Assembly: GCA_904419525.1 (NCBI GenBank)
Contig: CAJFRT010000001.1
Span: 62,001-126,000 of the forward strand
Direction of reading: 5' to 3'
Length of the DNA: 64,000 bases
Source: Candidatus Gallimonas merdae
Lineage (GTDB): Bacteria > Bacillota > Clostridia > Christensenellales > Borkfalkiaceae
This document shows positions 18,014 through 26,100 of the stretch, in pieces. The notes under the pieces were generated by a model, which saw only the letters and a list, made by a program, of their open reading frames with translations, ran no database searches and had not been told where the DNA came from. The translations under genes were made by a program, and so were the position numbers. How positions within the stretch are numbered: position 1 is the stretch's first letter; every line of letters starts with the position of its first letter.

Positions 18014-19111
18014 TTACGACTTCTTCAGATAATCAATAATAAAGCCCTGGATATCTCCGTCCATGACCGCCTGCACATCGCCCACTTCATATCCGGTGCG
18101 ATGATCTTTGACAAGGGTGTACGGGCAGAACACATAGGAACGGATCTGCGATCCCCATTCAATTTTTTTCGTCTCACCTTTGAGCGCGGCCTCTTCCTGC
18201 ATGCGCTGTTCAAGCTGCTTTTCAAGAAGGCGGCTGCGAAGATATTTGAACGCCATTTCCTTGTTCTGAAGCTGGCTTCTTTCGTTCTGGCAGGTGACGA
18301 CGATCCCCGTCGGGAAATGCGTGATACGGATCGCCGTCTCCGTCTTGTTGACTTTCTGGCCGCCCGCCCCGGAAGAACGGTAGACGTCGATGCGGATATC
18401 CTCATCTTTGATCTCGATCTCGCCGTCGTCCTCCACTTCCGGCATGACCTCAACGGAGGCAAACGACGTCTGACGGCGCTTGTTCGCATCGAACGGAGAG
18501 ATACGCACAAGGCGGTGCACTCCGATCTCCGCTTTCAGATATCCGTATGCGTTTTCTCCCTCCACTTTGAAATCCACGGATTTGAGTCCCGCGGAATCGC
18601 CGGGAAGCCGGTCGATCTCGGTGACTTTGTAACCGCTTTTTTCCGCATAGCGGCAATACATGCGGTAGAGCATCTGACACCAGTCGCAAGCCTCCGTGCC
18701 GCCGGCGCCCGCATGAAGGGACATGAGGGCATTGGAGGAATCGTACTTGCCGCGCAGAAGCGCACGGATACGCATCTCCTCGATATCTTTTTCCGCCGTC
18801 GTCATCATCTTGTCGAGTTCCGGAACAAGCTCCTCTTCTCCCGATTCCTCAATGAGATCGACAACTTCGCTTGCATCGTCAAGCGCTTTTTTCCCTTTTT
18901 CATAGGACGCGATCTTGCCTTCGATGGACGAGATCTCGCGCCCGATCTTGGCGGAACGCTCAAGATCCTGCCAGACTTCTGGCTTTTCCTGCTCCTCTTT
19001 CAGCGTTTTGAGCTGCTGCGAAATATTGTCGATGTCGAGCGCATATTTCGCTTCTCCCAAGGTGTCTTCAAGCGCCTTGATGCGCAGTCTGTAATCATCT
19101 GCTTTGAACAT
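18014..19111 (-). CDS. prfB: Peptide chain release factor 2
   Basis: 365 residues. RF2 releases the peptide at UGA and UAA codons. The SPF tripeptide that recognises the stop codon is present (RISPFDANKRR), as is the GGQ catalytic motif (SSGAGGQKVNKTETAIR). The gene is one continuous frame: the in-frame UGA and programmed +1 frameshift site near codon 26, used for autoregulation in many bacteria, is absent here. AGGG lies 6 nt upstream of the ATG. Confidence 0.96.
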   Translation of the reverse strand: MFKADDYRLRIKALEDTLGEAKYALDIDNISQQLKTLKEEQEKPEVWQDLERSAKIGREISSIEGKIASYEKGKKALDDASEVVDLIEESGEEELVPELDKMMTTAEKDIEEMRIRALLRGKYDSSNALMSLHAGAGGTEACDWCQMLYRMYCRYAEKSGYKVTEIDRLPGDSAGLKSVDFKVEGENAYGYLKAEIGVHRLVRISPFDANKRRQTSFASVEVMPEVEDDGEIEIKDEDIRIDVYRSSGAGGQKVNKTETAIRITHFPTGIVVTCQNERSQLQNKEMAFKYLRSRLLEKQLEQRMQEEAALKGETKKIEWGSQIRSYVFCPYTLVKDHRTGYEVGDVQAVMDGDIQGFIIDYLKKS

Positions 19112-19291
19112 AAATTTCCCTGAAAATTGATTTTTTCAACGTCGCTCTCAATGAAGCCCGGGCAACCTCGCACAGCAATGCGGAATACCCGGAAGAGAAA
19201 AGGAGAAGGAGTCGCGCCTGCAACGCGGTTCCTTCCGCTTTCCTCAGATATACATGCATCTTTACGCCTTAAAGCGAAAATGCAAAATGCC

Positions 19292-22255
19292 TTAATAGGG
19301 TTTTCCGTGGCACTTCTTATATTTGAGTCCGCTGCCGCACGGGCATGGATCGTTGGGCCCCACCTTTTTATCTTTCTTCATCGTCGCGGGATTGAACTTC
19401 ACTTCGCCGGAAGTGCGCAGCGAATTGACGTCTACCTCCTTGGGCATTGCCTCTGGCCCGACGGGAGCGGCATTCTGAACGCTCTGTGTCGCTTCCGGAG
19501 TATTGTTCTGAACAGGAGCTTCCTGTTGTTCGGGCTGACGGGGCTGTACCGGTTCCTGGCTGTTCTGCGCGGGCTGTGCCGGCCTGTTTGCCGTGGGGAA
19601 AATCCTCTGCACGGGGCGCTGCTGGGCCCTGATCTGACATTTCAGCAGGAAGCGGATCGTGCGCTCCTGAATACGCTCGACCATTTCGTCGAACATCGCA
19701 AATCCTTCCTGCTTATAGGCGATCACCGGGTCGGTCTGGCCGTAAGCACGCAGCGTGATCCCCTTGCGGAGCTGATCCATGGCATCGATGTGATCGATCC
19801 AGTTGCTGTTGACGTAGGAGAGAAGCACGTCGCGCTCGATCTTTCCGAAATCCACTGCGGGCATTTCCTCTTTGATGCGCGCAATTTTCTCCTCATAACA
19901 CTTTGTCGTCTTTTCCGAAATGCGTTTGAGCGCGATGTCATAATCCCATTTTTCAAGTTTCTCGCGCGTGACATAGTTGGAGCCTTCCGGAATAAGATAG
20001 CGCTCAAGCGCCGCATTCAGATCGGCCTCGCTCCATTTTTCAGGCATGTCGTCTGCATTGACAGCCTCCCGCACGACTCCTTCGACATAGCCGGGAATGT
20101 ATTTGAGCACCTGCTCGTGGACATTCTCGCCGCGAATGACGCGCATACGCTCCGCGTACATAATGGTACGCTGTTTGTTCATGACGTCGTCGTACTGCAG
20201 GACGTTCTTACGGATCCCGAAGTTCCGTCCCTCGATCTGTTTCTGCGCGTACTCGATCAGATTCGTGAGCAGCTTGGATTCAAGGCTCTCATCATCCTGC
20301 ATTTTGCTCATCTCATAGATGCGCTTCATGCGTTCGCCGCCGAACCGCACCATGAGATCGTCCTCCAGGGAGATGAAGAAAATGGAGACGCCAACATCGC
20401 CCTGACGGCCGGAACGTCCGCGAAGCTGGTTATCGATACGGCGGGACTCATGCCGCTCCGTGCCGATGATGCACAGGCCGCCGGCCTCGATGACCTTCTT
20501 CTTCTCTTCGTCCGTCTTTTCCTTATAAGACTTATAGAGCTCGTTGTAGCGGTCACGGACGCTCTTTGCTTCCTCATCGTCGCCGAGATCGATGAAAGAA
20601 GTCGCCTTTTCGATGATCTCGTGCTCTACGCCCTCTTCACGGAGACGCTTCTTGGCAAGATATTCCGGGTTGCCGCCCAGAAGAATATCCGTTCCGCGCC
20701 CGGCCATGTTGGTCGCGATCGTGACTGCGCCGAAGCGCCCTGCCTGCGCCACGATTTCCGCCTCGCGCTCATGGTTCTTGGCGTTGAGGATATTGTGTTT
20801 GACGCCGTTTCGAATGAGCAGACGGGAAATCTCTTCCGATTTATCGACGGAGACCGTGCCGACCAGAATGGGCTGACCCTTTTCGTGCCGCTCGACGATC
20901 TCACGGACGATCGCCTTTTTCTTTCCTTCCACGGTCGAAAAGATCCTGTCGTGCATATCCACACGGCGGACGGGCTTGTTGGTGGGGATCTCAATGACAT
21001 CGAGCGAATAGATCGTGCGGAACTCTCCTTCCTCCGTCTTGGCGGTACCCGTCATACCCGAGAGCTTTTTATAGAGACGGAAATAGTTCTGGAACGTAAT
21101 GGTGGCGTAGGTCTTGTTTTCCTCGCGCACCTTGACGCCCTCTTTCGCCTCGATCGCCTGATGCAGGCCGTCCGAGTAGCGGCGTCCGATCATGAGACGA
21201 CCCGTGAACTCGTCTACGATCACGATCTCGCCGTTGTTGATGATATACTGCTCGTTGAGATGGAACAGGTGATGCGCCTTGAGTGCCTGCTGAATGTGAT
21301 GGTTGAGCGAAGCGTTCGTGACATCGGCAATATTTTCCACGCCGAAGAATCTTTCCGCCTTTTCTGCGCCGTACTCCGTCAGGCGAACCTGACGGTCCTT
21401 GCGCTCGACGACATAATCCCATTCAAGCGCTTCTGCCGCCGCGATCTTCTGCGCGGACGAGGAGCCCTTCTTTCTGCGCGAAGTCTCCTCCGCCTCTTTG
21501 AGATCGTCGTCAAAGCCGCCCGACAGCGTGCGGACAAACTTATCCACGCGCTCATACAGATCGGACGACTTATCCCCCTTCCCGGAGATGATGAGCGGCG
21601 TTCTGGCCTCGTCGATCAGAATGGAGTCCACCTCGTCGACGATCGCGAAATTGAGTTCACGCTGCACCATGAGCTTCAGATCGTTCTTGAGATTGTCCCT
21701 GAGGTAGTCAAACCCGAACTCGTTGTTGGTGCCGTAAGTGATGTCGCAGGCGTAAGCCGCACGCTTCTGCTCGTCGTTCATGCCGGGAACGACCACGCCG
21801 ACGGTGAGCCCCATGAACTTGTGAACTTTCCCCATCCACTCTGCGTCACGGCGGGCGAGGTAATCGTTGACCGTAACGATATGGACGCCTTTTCCCGCAA
21901 GGGCTTCCAGATAGGCGGGAAGGGTCGCAACGAGCGTTTTGCCTTCGCCCGTCTTCATCTCGGCAACGCGGCCCTGGAACAGACAGATGCCGCCCACGAT
22001 CTGCACATGGAAATGCTTCATGCCGAGGACTCTTCCGCTCGCCTCTCTGAGAGCGGCGAACGCGTCGGGAAGAATGTCTTCAAGCGTTTCGCCTTTTTTC
22101 AGCCGCTCTTTCAGAATCCCCGTCTGCGACTGCAGTTCGGGATCTGTCATCTTCTCGTATTTGGGCGCAAGCGCTTCAACCGCCAGCGCCGCCTTGTTGA
22201 GCTTTTTCAGGCTCCTGCGGCTGTCGCCGCTCATGAGATAGCGAATCAAACCCAT
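19292..22255 (-). CDS. secA: Preprotein translocase ATPase SecA
   Basis: 987 residues. SecA drives proteins through SecYEG. Walker A-type MKTGEGKTLVA, DEVDSILIDEARTPLIISG, TNMAGRGTDI and the C-terminal zinc motif CPCGSGLKYKKCH are all present. A Pro/Gln-rich linker of about 70 residues precedes the zinc motif. ATG at 22255 has GGAG 7 nt upstream; an in-frame ATG at 22303 would add a basic 16-residue extension but has no ribosome site. The gene is transcribed from the promoter at 22321-22349. Confidence 0.97.
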   Translation of the reverse strand: MGLIRYLMSGDSRRSLKKLNKAALAVEALAPKYEKMTDPELQSQTGILKERLKKGETLEDILPDAFAALREASGRVLGMKHFHVQIVGGICLFQGRVAEMKTGEGKTLVATLPAYLEALAGKGVHIVTVNDYLARRDAEWMGKVHKFMGLTVGVVVPGMNDEQKRAAYACDITYGTNNEFGFDYLRDNLKNDLKLMVQRELNFAIVDEVDSILIDEARTPLIISGKGDKSSDLYERVDKFVRTLSGGFDDDLKEAEETSRRKKGSSSAQKIAAAEALEWDYVVERKDRQVRLTEYGAEKAERFFGVENIADVTNASLNHHIQQALKAHHLFHLNEQYIINNGEIVIVDEFTGRLMIGRRYSDGLHQAIEAKEGVKVREENKTYATITFQNYFRLYKKLSGMTGTAKTEEGEFRTIYSLDVIEIPTNKPVRRVDMHDRIFSTVEGKKKAIVREIVERHEKGQPILVGTVSVDKSEEISRLLIRNGVKHNILNAKNHEREAEIVAQAGRFGAVTIATNMAGRGTDILLGGNPEYLAKKRLREEGVEHEIIEKATSFIDLGDDEEAKSVRDRYNELYKSYKEKTDEEKKKVIEAGGLCIIGTERHESRRIDNQLRGRSGRQGDVGVSIFFISLEDDLMVRFGGERMKRIYEMSKMQDDESLESKLLTNLIEYAQKQIEGRNFGIRKNVLQYDDVMNKQRTIMYAERMRVIRGENVHEQVLKYIPGYVEGVVREAVNADDMPEKWSEADLNAALERYLIPEGSNYVTREKLEKWDYDIALKRISEKTTKCYEEKIARIKEEMPAVDFGKIERDVLLSYVNSNWIDHIDAMDQLRKGITLRAYGQTDPVIAYKQEGFAMFDEMVERIQERTIRFLLKCQIRAQQRPVQRIFPTANRPAQPAQNSQEPVQPRQPEQQEAPVQNNTPEATQSVQNAAPVGPEAMPKEVDVNSLRTSGEVKFNPATMKKDKKVGPNDPCPCGSGLKYKKCHGKPY

Positions 22256-22320
22256 CTTTCGGCTCCGTTTGCGCAACATGGGAAAAATGCCAAAGTGCGC
22301 CATTGTTTTCTAACTTTTCC

Positions 22321-22349
22321 ATTTTACTATTATTTTTGCGAAATGTCAA
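22321..22349 (-). promoter_or_regulatory. Sigma-A promoter of secA
   Basis: TTGACA (22344-22349), 17-nt spacer and TAAAAT (22321-22326) on the minus strand; predicted start near 22314. Confidence 0.85.
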
Positions 22350-22496
22350 AGCGATTTCTGCTGTTTTTTACGAAAATATGGCCTTGTCACATGCTTTTCA
22401 CACGTCACAGACCAAAAAAAGAGCGCTTCGGCGCACTTTCGCGCAAATCCGCAAAAATACGCCGTGAATCGGGTTTTTATGACAGTTCATGTATGC

Positions 22497-22502
22497 TATC
22501 AT
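22497..22502 (+). promoter_or_regulatory. Extended -10 element directly before a start codon
   Basis: TGC-TATCAT (TGC at 22494-22496) with only a weak -35 (TTTTTA, 17 nt upstream). Six bases separate it from ATG at 22509, so the transcript would begin at the start codon. Confidence 0.5.
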
Positions 22503-22508
22503 TAAAGC

Positions 22509-22754
22509 ATGCTTCTCCTCTCTATCCAGGGCCAGGGCGCGCTGTATACCGTCTGTACCCTCATCATCTGCATCATTCTCGTGTTCGGATTCCGTCTCGT
22601 GCGCATCGGCTGGCGCACACTCACCAAAAAACTGCCCCCCGACCCTCCGCCAAAAGACGAAAAAGCGCCGGAACCCGTCTATTTCCTCGTCGAGCGCAAG
22701 AAAAAACGCGCCCGGTCGGAATATTCCGCCCCCAAGCGCATTGACTTCAAATAA
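22509..22754 (+). CDS. Small single-pass membrane protein
   Basis: 81 residues. One membrane segment (ALYTVCTLIICIILVFGFRL) is followed by a Pro-rich stretch and a basic tail ending PKRIDFK. There is no Shine-Dalgarno site, but an extended -10 element places transcription start on the ATG. It is not recognised as a named family; codon use is like the neighbours. It converges on and overlaps the next minus-strand gene by 8 nt. Confidence 0.6.
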   Translation: MLLLSIQGQGALYTVCTLIICIILVFGFRLVRIGWRTLTKKLPPDPPPKDEKAPEPVYFLVERKKKRARSEYSAPKRIDFK

Positions 22755-23637
22755 AAAATGTTCCCTCCTCCAATCTCCGAGCCGCCTGCAATGCGGTGCG
22801 GAAATACCGGGGATAGAATTTGCAGTCCTCTTTCCCGAACCGGTTGCCAATATAGACCCATTCGCAGAATTCTGCAAAGACAAAAAGAGCGATCGTCCGG
22901 TCAAATTGTGCCCGCCCGATCCCGTGGCGCGCGGCGACCCGATCATAATATCGCCCGACGGCAAAAGCTCTCTGCTTTGGGGTCATGCGGAATAAATCCC
23001 CGTGCGTTCTGCCGTGCGCGATCAGTCGGGCGAAAGAGACCGGGTACGGCAGGATCCCTCCAACCTCCCAGTCAATCATCACCGCGCGGTTTTTTGCGAC
23101 CAAAATATTGAAAGGCAGCAGATCATCGTGGCAGAGTGTACGCGGCAGACGTTCATACAGGAACAGATATTCGTCATAATATTTTTCCAGCAGCGCGGAA
23201 CAAAGATGGTCCCTGCGCTTTTTTATTTGCGCGAAACTCTCTTCAAACGAAAGGCCCTTATGCGACAGCCGCTGATTTTCCCAGAATTCATTCTGCATGA
23301 GCGACAGGGAATCCACCGCCGCTTCCAGTCCTGACAATGTACAGCGCTGCAGATTGCTCCCTTCGATCCGTTCAAGCAGCAGATAATCGCCGTCGCTCCC
23401 CGATACGCTGCCAAGCAGGCCGGGGACATACGGACGGCCTTCCGGAAAAAAATTGTGATAGATTTCCGCCTCATACTCTTTCGCGCGCTTCAGGATATAC
23501 CGGTTCCCGTCTGCCGTGACCAGCCAGACCCCGTCATAAACGGTTCCGTCTTCTTCCCGCCTGACCGGATAAAAGTCAGGTTCACCGGCGACAGGCGCCA
23601 GACCTTTCCAGACAGAAACAAGGGCTTCGTTTGTCAT
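22747..23637 (-). CDS. Aminoglycoside phosphotransferase/choline kinase-fold protein
   Basis: 296 residues with an APH-type kinase fold. The Brenner motif LCHDDLLPFNILV supplies catalytic Asp and Asn, and VMIDWEVGG supplies the second metal-binding Asp. The N-lobe is short. The substrate is unknown; families with this fold include CotS-like spore-coat kinases, choline and thiamine kinases and macrolide kinases. The ATG at 23637 overlaps the rsfS stop (ATGA), so it is co-translated with it. Confidence 0.75.
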   Translation of the reverse strand: MTNEALVSVWKGLAPVAGEPDFYPVRREEDGTVYDGVWLVTADGNRYILKRAKEYEAEIYHNFFPEGRPYVPGLLGSVSGSDGDYLLLERIEGSNLQRCTLSGLEAAVDSLSLMQNEFWENQRLSHKGLSFEESFAQIKKRRDHLCSALLEKYYDEYLFLYERLPRTLCHDDLLPFNILVAKNRAVMIDWEVGGILPYPVSFARLIAHGRTHGDLFRMTPKQRAFAVGRYYDRVAARHGIGRAQFDRTIALFVFAEFCEWVYIGNRFGKEDCKFYPRYFRTALQAARRLEEGTFFI

Positions 23638-23990
23638 TGCCCGTCTTCGTAGCGCTCGATGTTTCTGCCCGAATCCCAAAGGCGTTCGAGATAATAATAG
23701 AGACGGGATTCCTCGTTGAATACGTGCACAATGACGTCACCGTAATCGATGACGCCCCATCTGCCTTCGCGCAAGCCCTCTTTCCGGACGGGAAGAATAC
23801 CGAAATCTTTTTCTAGCTTCTCCTCCACGGCATCGCCGAGTGCGCGCACCTGCGTGGTGCTGCGCCCGCTCGCAATAACAAAATAACTGCATACGATCGT
23901 CTGATCGCGCACATCGAGAATGACGATATCCTGCGCCTTCTTATCCGAAAGCGCCTTTGCGCATGCAAGAGCAAGTTCGTGTCCTTCCAT
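23634..23990 (-). CDS. rsfS: Ribosomal silencing factor RsfS
   Basis: 118 residues. RsfS binds ribosomal protein L14 and blocks subunit joining during starvation. The family core is clear: D-x-x-V-I-A-S-G-R-S-x-x-Q, then W-G-V-I-D-Y-G-D-V-I-V-H-V-F and Y-Y-x-L-E-R-L-W. ATG at 23990 has CGGAGG 7 nt upstream; a longer frame to 24029 is rejected. It lies in the usual place after nadD-yqeK. Confidence 0.95.
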   Translation of the reverse strand: MEGHELALACAKALSDKKAQDIVILDVRDQTIVCSYFVIASGRSTTQVRALGDAVEEKLEKDFGILPVRKEGLREGRWGVIDYGDVIVHVFNEESRLYYYLERLWDSGRNIERYEDGQ

Positions 23991-24031
23991 TGAATTCCTC
24001 CGATTTTCTTTCAAAAATGATAAATTCATCG

Positions 24032-24052
24032 TATTATGTCACACATAATACT
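24032..24052. repeat. 21-nt palindromic repeat, copy 1
   Basis: Part of a perfect inverted repeat (24031-24051): arms GTATTATGT and ACATAATAC around CAC. The 21 bases at 24032-24052 are identical to those at 26040-26060. It lies between nadD-yqeK and rsfS. Confidence 0.8.
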
Positions 24053-24062
24053 TTGCATTGGT

Positions 24063-25196
24063 TTAATTTTTATCTTTTATGACCCCTCTGATCCACCGAA
24101 ACGCCTGATCTGTCAGGGGATAGACGGACTTTTCCGACTGCTTCAGATAATCAAGCTGATCCTTGAGAGAATGATACAGGCACACTTCAAGATCCGTCCG
24201 GAAAAGAGCACGAAGCCTGTCGATCCCCTTGAAATCCCGCCCCTCTTCCAATAGATCGGACAAATAGACGAGCATTCCGAGCGGCGTCATGCCCGCTTTC
24301 CCGCTCGTATGATAGCGGATCGCATCAAGGACCTCTTCGTCCTCGATCCCGAAACAATGCCGTGCAAGATAAGCGCCGGTATATTGATGCATCACGGGCG
24401 GCGGAACATTGTCCGGGGGCGTAAAATCTTCCAGCAGCGGCGAAGTCAGCGGCACATACTTCCCGCAGTCGTGCAACGCCGATGCAAGCAATGCCTTCTC
24501 TTCCGAAATCCCCGCAGATGCCGCCCGCCCGACTGCCATACGGGCAACCCGATAGCTGTGTTCGCGGCGTGTCTCCTTTTCAAGCGCAAGTGCGGGCGCA
24601 ATCGCCGCGTGCGTGTACAGCCGCCCCGTACGGATATAATCGTAAACTTTTCCGTCAAGCGAAGCGGGACGCTTCCCGAAAGCCAGATCGACGCGCAGAA
24701 GGCGGGAGGAAACCGCCTCGCCCATAAACGGCACGACCTGAAAATCTTTCCCGAACCGTGCACGAAACTTTTCATGCAGAGCCTGCGGCGTCTTTTCCCC
24801 TCTTCCGCACGCAATAAGCGTGACCAGGGAAAGGATCTCATCCGGATTCTTCCAGGTAAAAAAATCTTCGAGCATATCCTCGCCGACAAGAAAATACAGT
24901 TCTGCTCCGGGATATTCCGCCGCAAAATGGCGGCAGGTGAGATAGGTATAACTTCTGCCCTCTTCGCACACTTCAAAGTCGCTGACCTCCGCCCACGGAT
25001 AAGCGCCGAACGCGATCCGGCACATAGCCAGCCTGTCTTCCCCCGAAGCAAAAGCGCCCCGCGCTTTATGCGGAGCGAGCCCGGCAGGCAGTATGATCAC
25101 CCGATCCAAGCCGAGAGCATCTTTCGCCGCCTGTACATAGCGCACATGTTCCCTGTGCACGGGGTCAAACGATCCCCCGAAAAGAGCGATTTTCAT
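24063..25196 (-). CDS. nadD: Nicotinate-nucleotide adenylyltransferase fused to YqeK HD phosphatase
   Basis: 377 residues in one frame. Residues 1 to about 200 are NadD, which makes deamido-NAD from NaMN: GGSFDPVHREH nucleotidyl-transferase motif and a C-terminal SSRLLRVDLAFGKRP. From about 205 to the end is a YqeK-type HD hydrolase (REHSYRVARMA, then ALHDCGKYVPL and YHTSGKAGMTPL), a family that cleaves diadenosine tetraphosphate. In most Firmicutes these are adjacent separate genes. ATG at 25196 coincides with the predicted transcription start; an in-frame ATG lies 6 nt upstream at 25202. No Shine-Dalgarno site is seen. Confidence 0.93.
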   Translation of the reverse strand: MKIALFGGSFDPVHREHVRYVQAAKDALGLDRVIILPAGLAPHKARGAFASGEDRLAMCRIAFGAYPWAEVSDFEVCEEGRSYTYLTCRHFAAEYPGAELYFLVGEDMLEDFFTWKNPDEILSLVTLIACGRGEKTPQALHEKFRARFGKDFQVVPFMGEAVSSRLLRVDLAFGKRPASLDGKVYDYIRTGRLYTHAAIAPALALEKETRREHSYRVARMAVGRAASAGISEEKALLASALHDCGKYVPLTSPLLEDFTPPDNVPPPVMHQYTGAYLARHCFGIEDEEVLDAIRYHTSGKAGMTPLGMLVYLSDLLEEGRDFKGIDRLRALFRTDLEVCLYHSLKDQLDYLKQSEKSVYPLTDQAFRWIRGVIKDKN

Positions 25197-25202
25197 AGGC
25201 AT

Positions 25203-25231
25203 ATTATACAATAGTTTTTTGCCCTTTGCAA
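25203..25231 (-). promoter_or_regulatory. Sigma-A promoter giving a leaderless nadD-yqeK mRNA
   Basis: TTGCAA (25226-25231), 17-nt spacer and a perfect TATAAT (25203-25208) on the minus strand. Seven nt from the last T is 25196, the A of the ATG. Confidence 0.8.
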
Positions 25232-25266
25232 GTTTAATCGGAAAAAAATGCGTCAAAAATCAAAGC

Positions 25267-26022
25267 ATGAAAAAATTCGATTTTCCACTGATCGCAGACG
25301 TTCTCTTTTATTCCGTTTCCGCATGGCTTGTCCTGGTCGGGATCTTCCGTTGGGTGAGGCTTCCGGCCTGGATCTGCTTTATCGCTGCGACTCTGCTGTC
25401 GATGGCCCTCGGAGCGACCCTTTTCTTCTTTCTTTCCGCAAAGCATCAAAAGCGCGCACTCAGCAAAAAGGAACGCGAAATGCAGGAAAAACTCATGCTT
25501 CATCTTGCGCTCGAGCGCGACGAGCGGGTACGCGCGGCCCTGCTGGAAGCCTTTGTCGCCGACGGAAGGGAGGCGCACTGCGAAAAAGATGCCCTGTCGC
25601 TCAACGATACCCCTCTCATTCCGGTGTTTACGATGCAGCCCGTATCCGCGGACACCGTTGCAAAATTACTCAAAGAATACGGAACGCAACCCTTCATCCT
25701 TGCGTGCAACACGCTCTCTCCGGAGGCCGAAAAGCTGCTTGGCTCTTTCTCGCGCAGCGCTATGACGGGAACGAAAATATATGAATTGTTTGCCCGGACA
25801 GACTCGTTTCCGGAACAGATGATCTGCGCCAATATCCCGCGCAAGACCGTGAAAAGCAGACTTCGCCGCGCCTTTTCCAAACGGAACGCCTATCCCTTTT
25901 TTGTCAGCGGCATGGGCCTGATGATCATGAGCCTGTTCGTCTTCTTCCCCGTCTACTATCTCATTTCCGGCAGTCTTCTTCTTGCCGCCGCGATCCTGAT
26001 CCGGGCATTCGGATACGCATAA
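25267..26022 (+). CDS. Membrane protein of unknown function
   Basis: 251 residues. There are two membrane helices near the N-terminus (about residues 10-30 and 35-58) and two near the C-terminus (about 208-226 and 230-248). A cytoplasmic central domain of about 140 residues starts with basic and acidic helices (KKEREMQEKLMLHLALERDE). The middle has a Rossmann-like alternation but no catalytic motif I recognise. ATG at 25267 has no Shine-Dalgarno site. It is divergent from nadD-yqeK. Confidence 0.7.
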   Translation: MKKFDFPLIADVLFYSVSAWLVLVGIFRWVRLPAWICFIAATLLSMALGATLFFFLSAKHQKRALSKKEREMQEKLMLHLALERDERVRAALLEAFVADGREAHCEKDALSLNDTPLIPVFTMQPVSADTVAKLLKEYGTQPFILACNTLSPEAEKLLGSFSRSAMTGTKIYELFARTDSFPEQMICANIPRKTVKSRLRRAFSKRNAYPFFVSGMGLMIMSLFVFFPVYYLISGSLLLAAAILIRAFGYA

Positions 26023-26039
26023 ATGGCCCGATAACAGGA

Positions 26040-26060
26040 TATTATGTCACACATAATACT
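26040..26060. repeat. 21-nt palindromic repeat, copy 2
   Basis: Identical over 21 bases to 24032-24052; here the inverted repeat has 8-bp arms (TATTATGT, ACATAATA) around CAC. It lies between the convergent membrane-protein gene and the NAD(P)HX repair gene. Confidence 0.8.
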
Positions 26061-26071
26061 ATGAAATAGCT

Positions 26072-26098
26072 AAAAATCCCTCTTAATGAGGGATTTTT
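26072..26098. terminator. Bidirectional terminator
   Basis: Perfect arms AAAAATCCCTC and GAGGGATTTTT around TTAAT, between converging genes; both strands end in a T-run. Confidence 0.85.
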
Positions 26099-26100
26099 CT

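Noticed and set aside
19127..22744. 1205-codon open frame on the plus strand
   Set aside because: It is the antisense of secA and secA matches its family over its whole length; no ribosome site or known domain in the plus frame.
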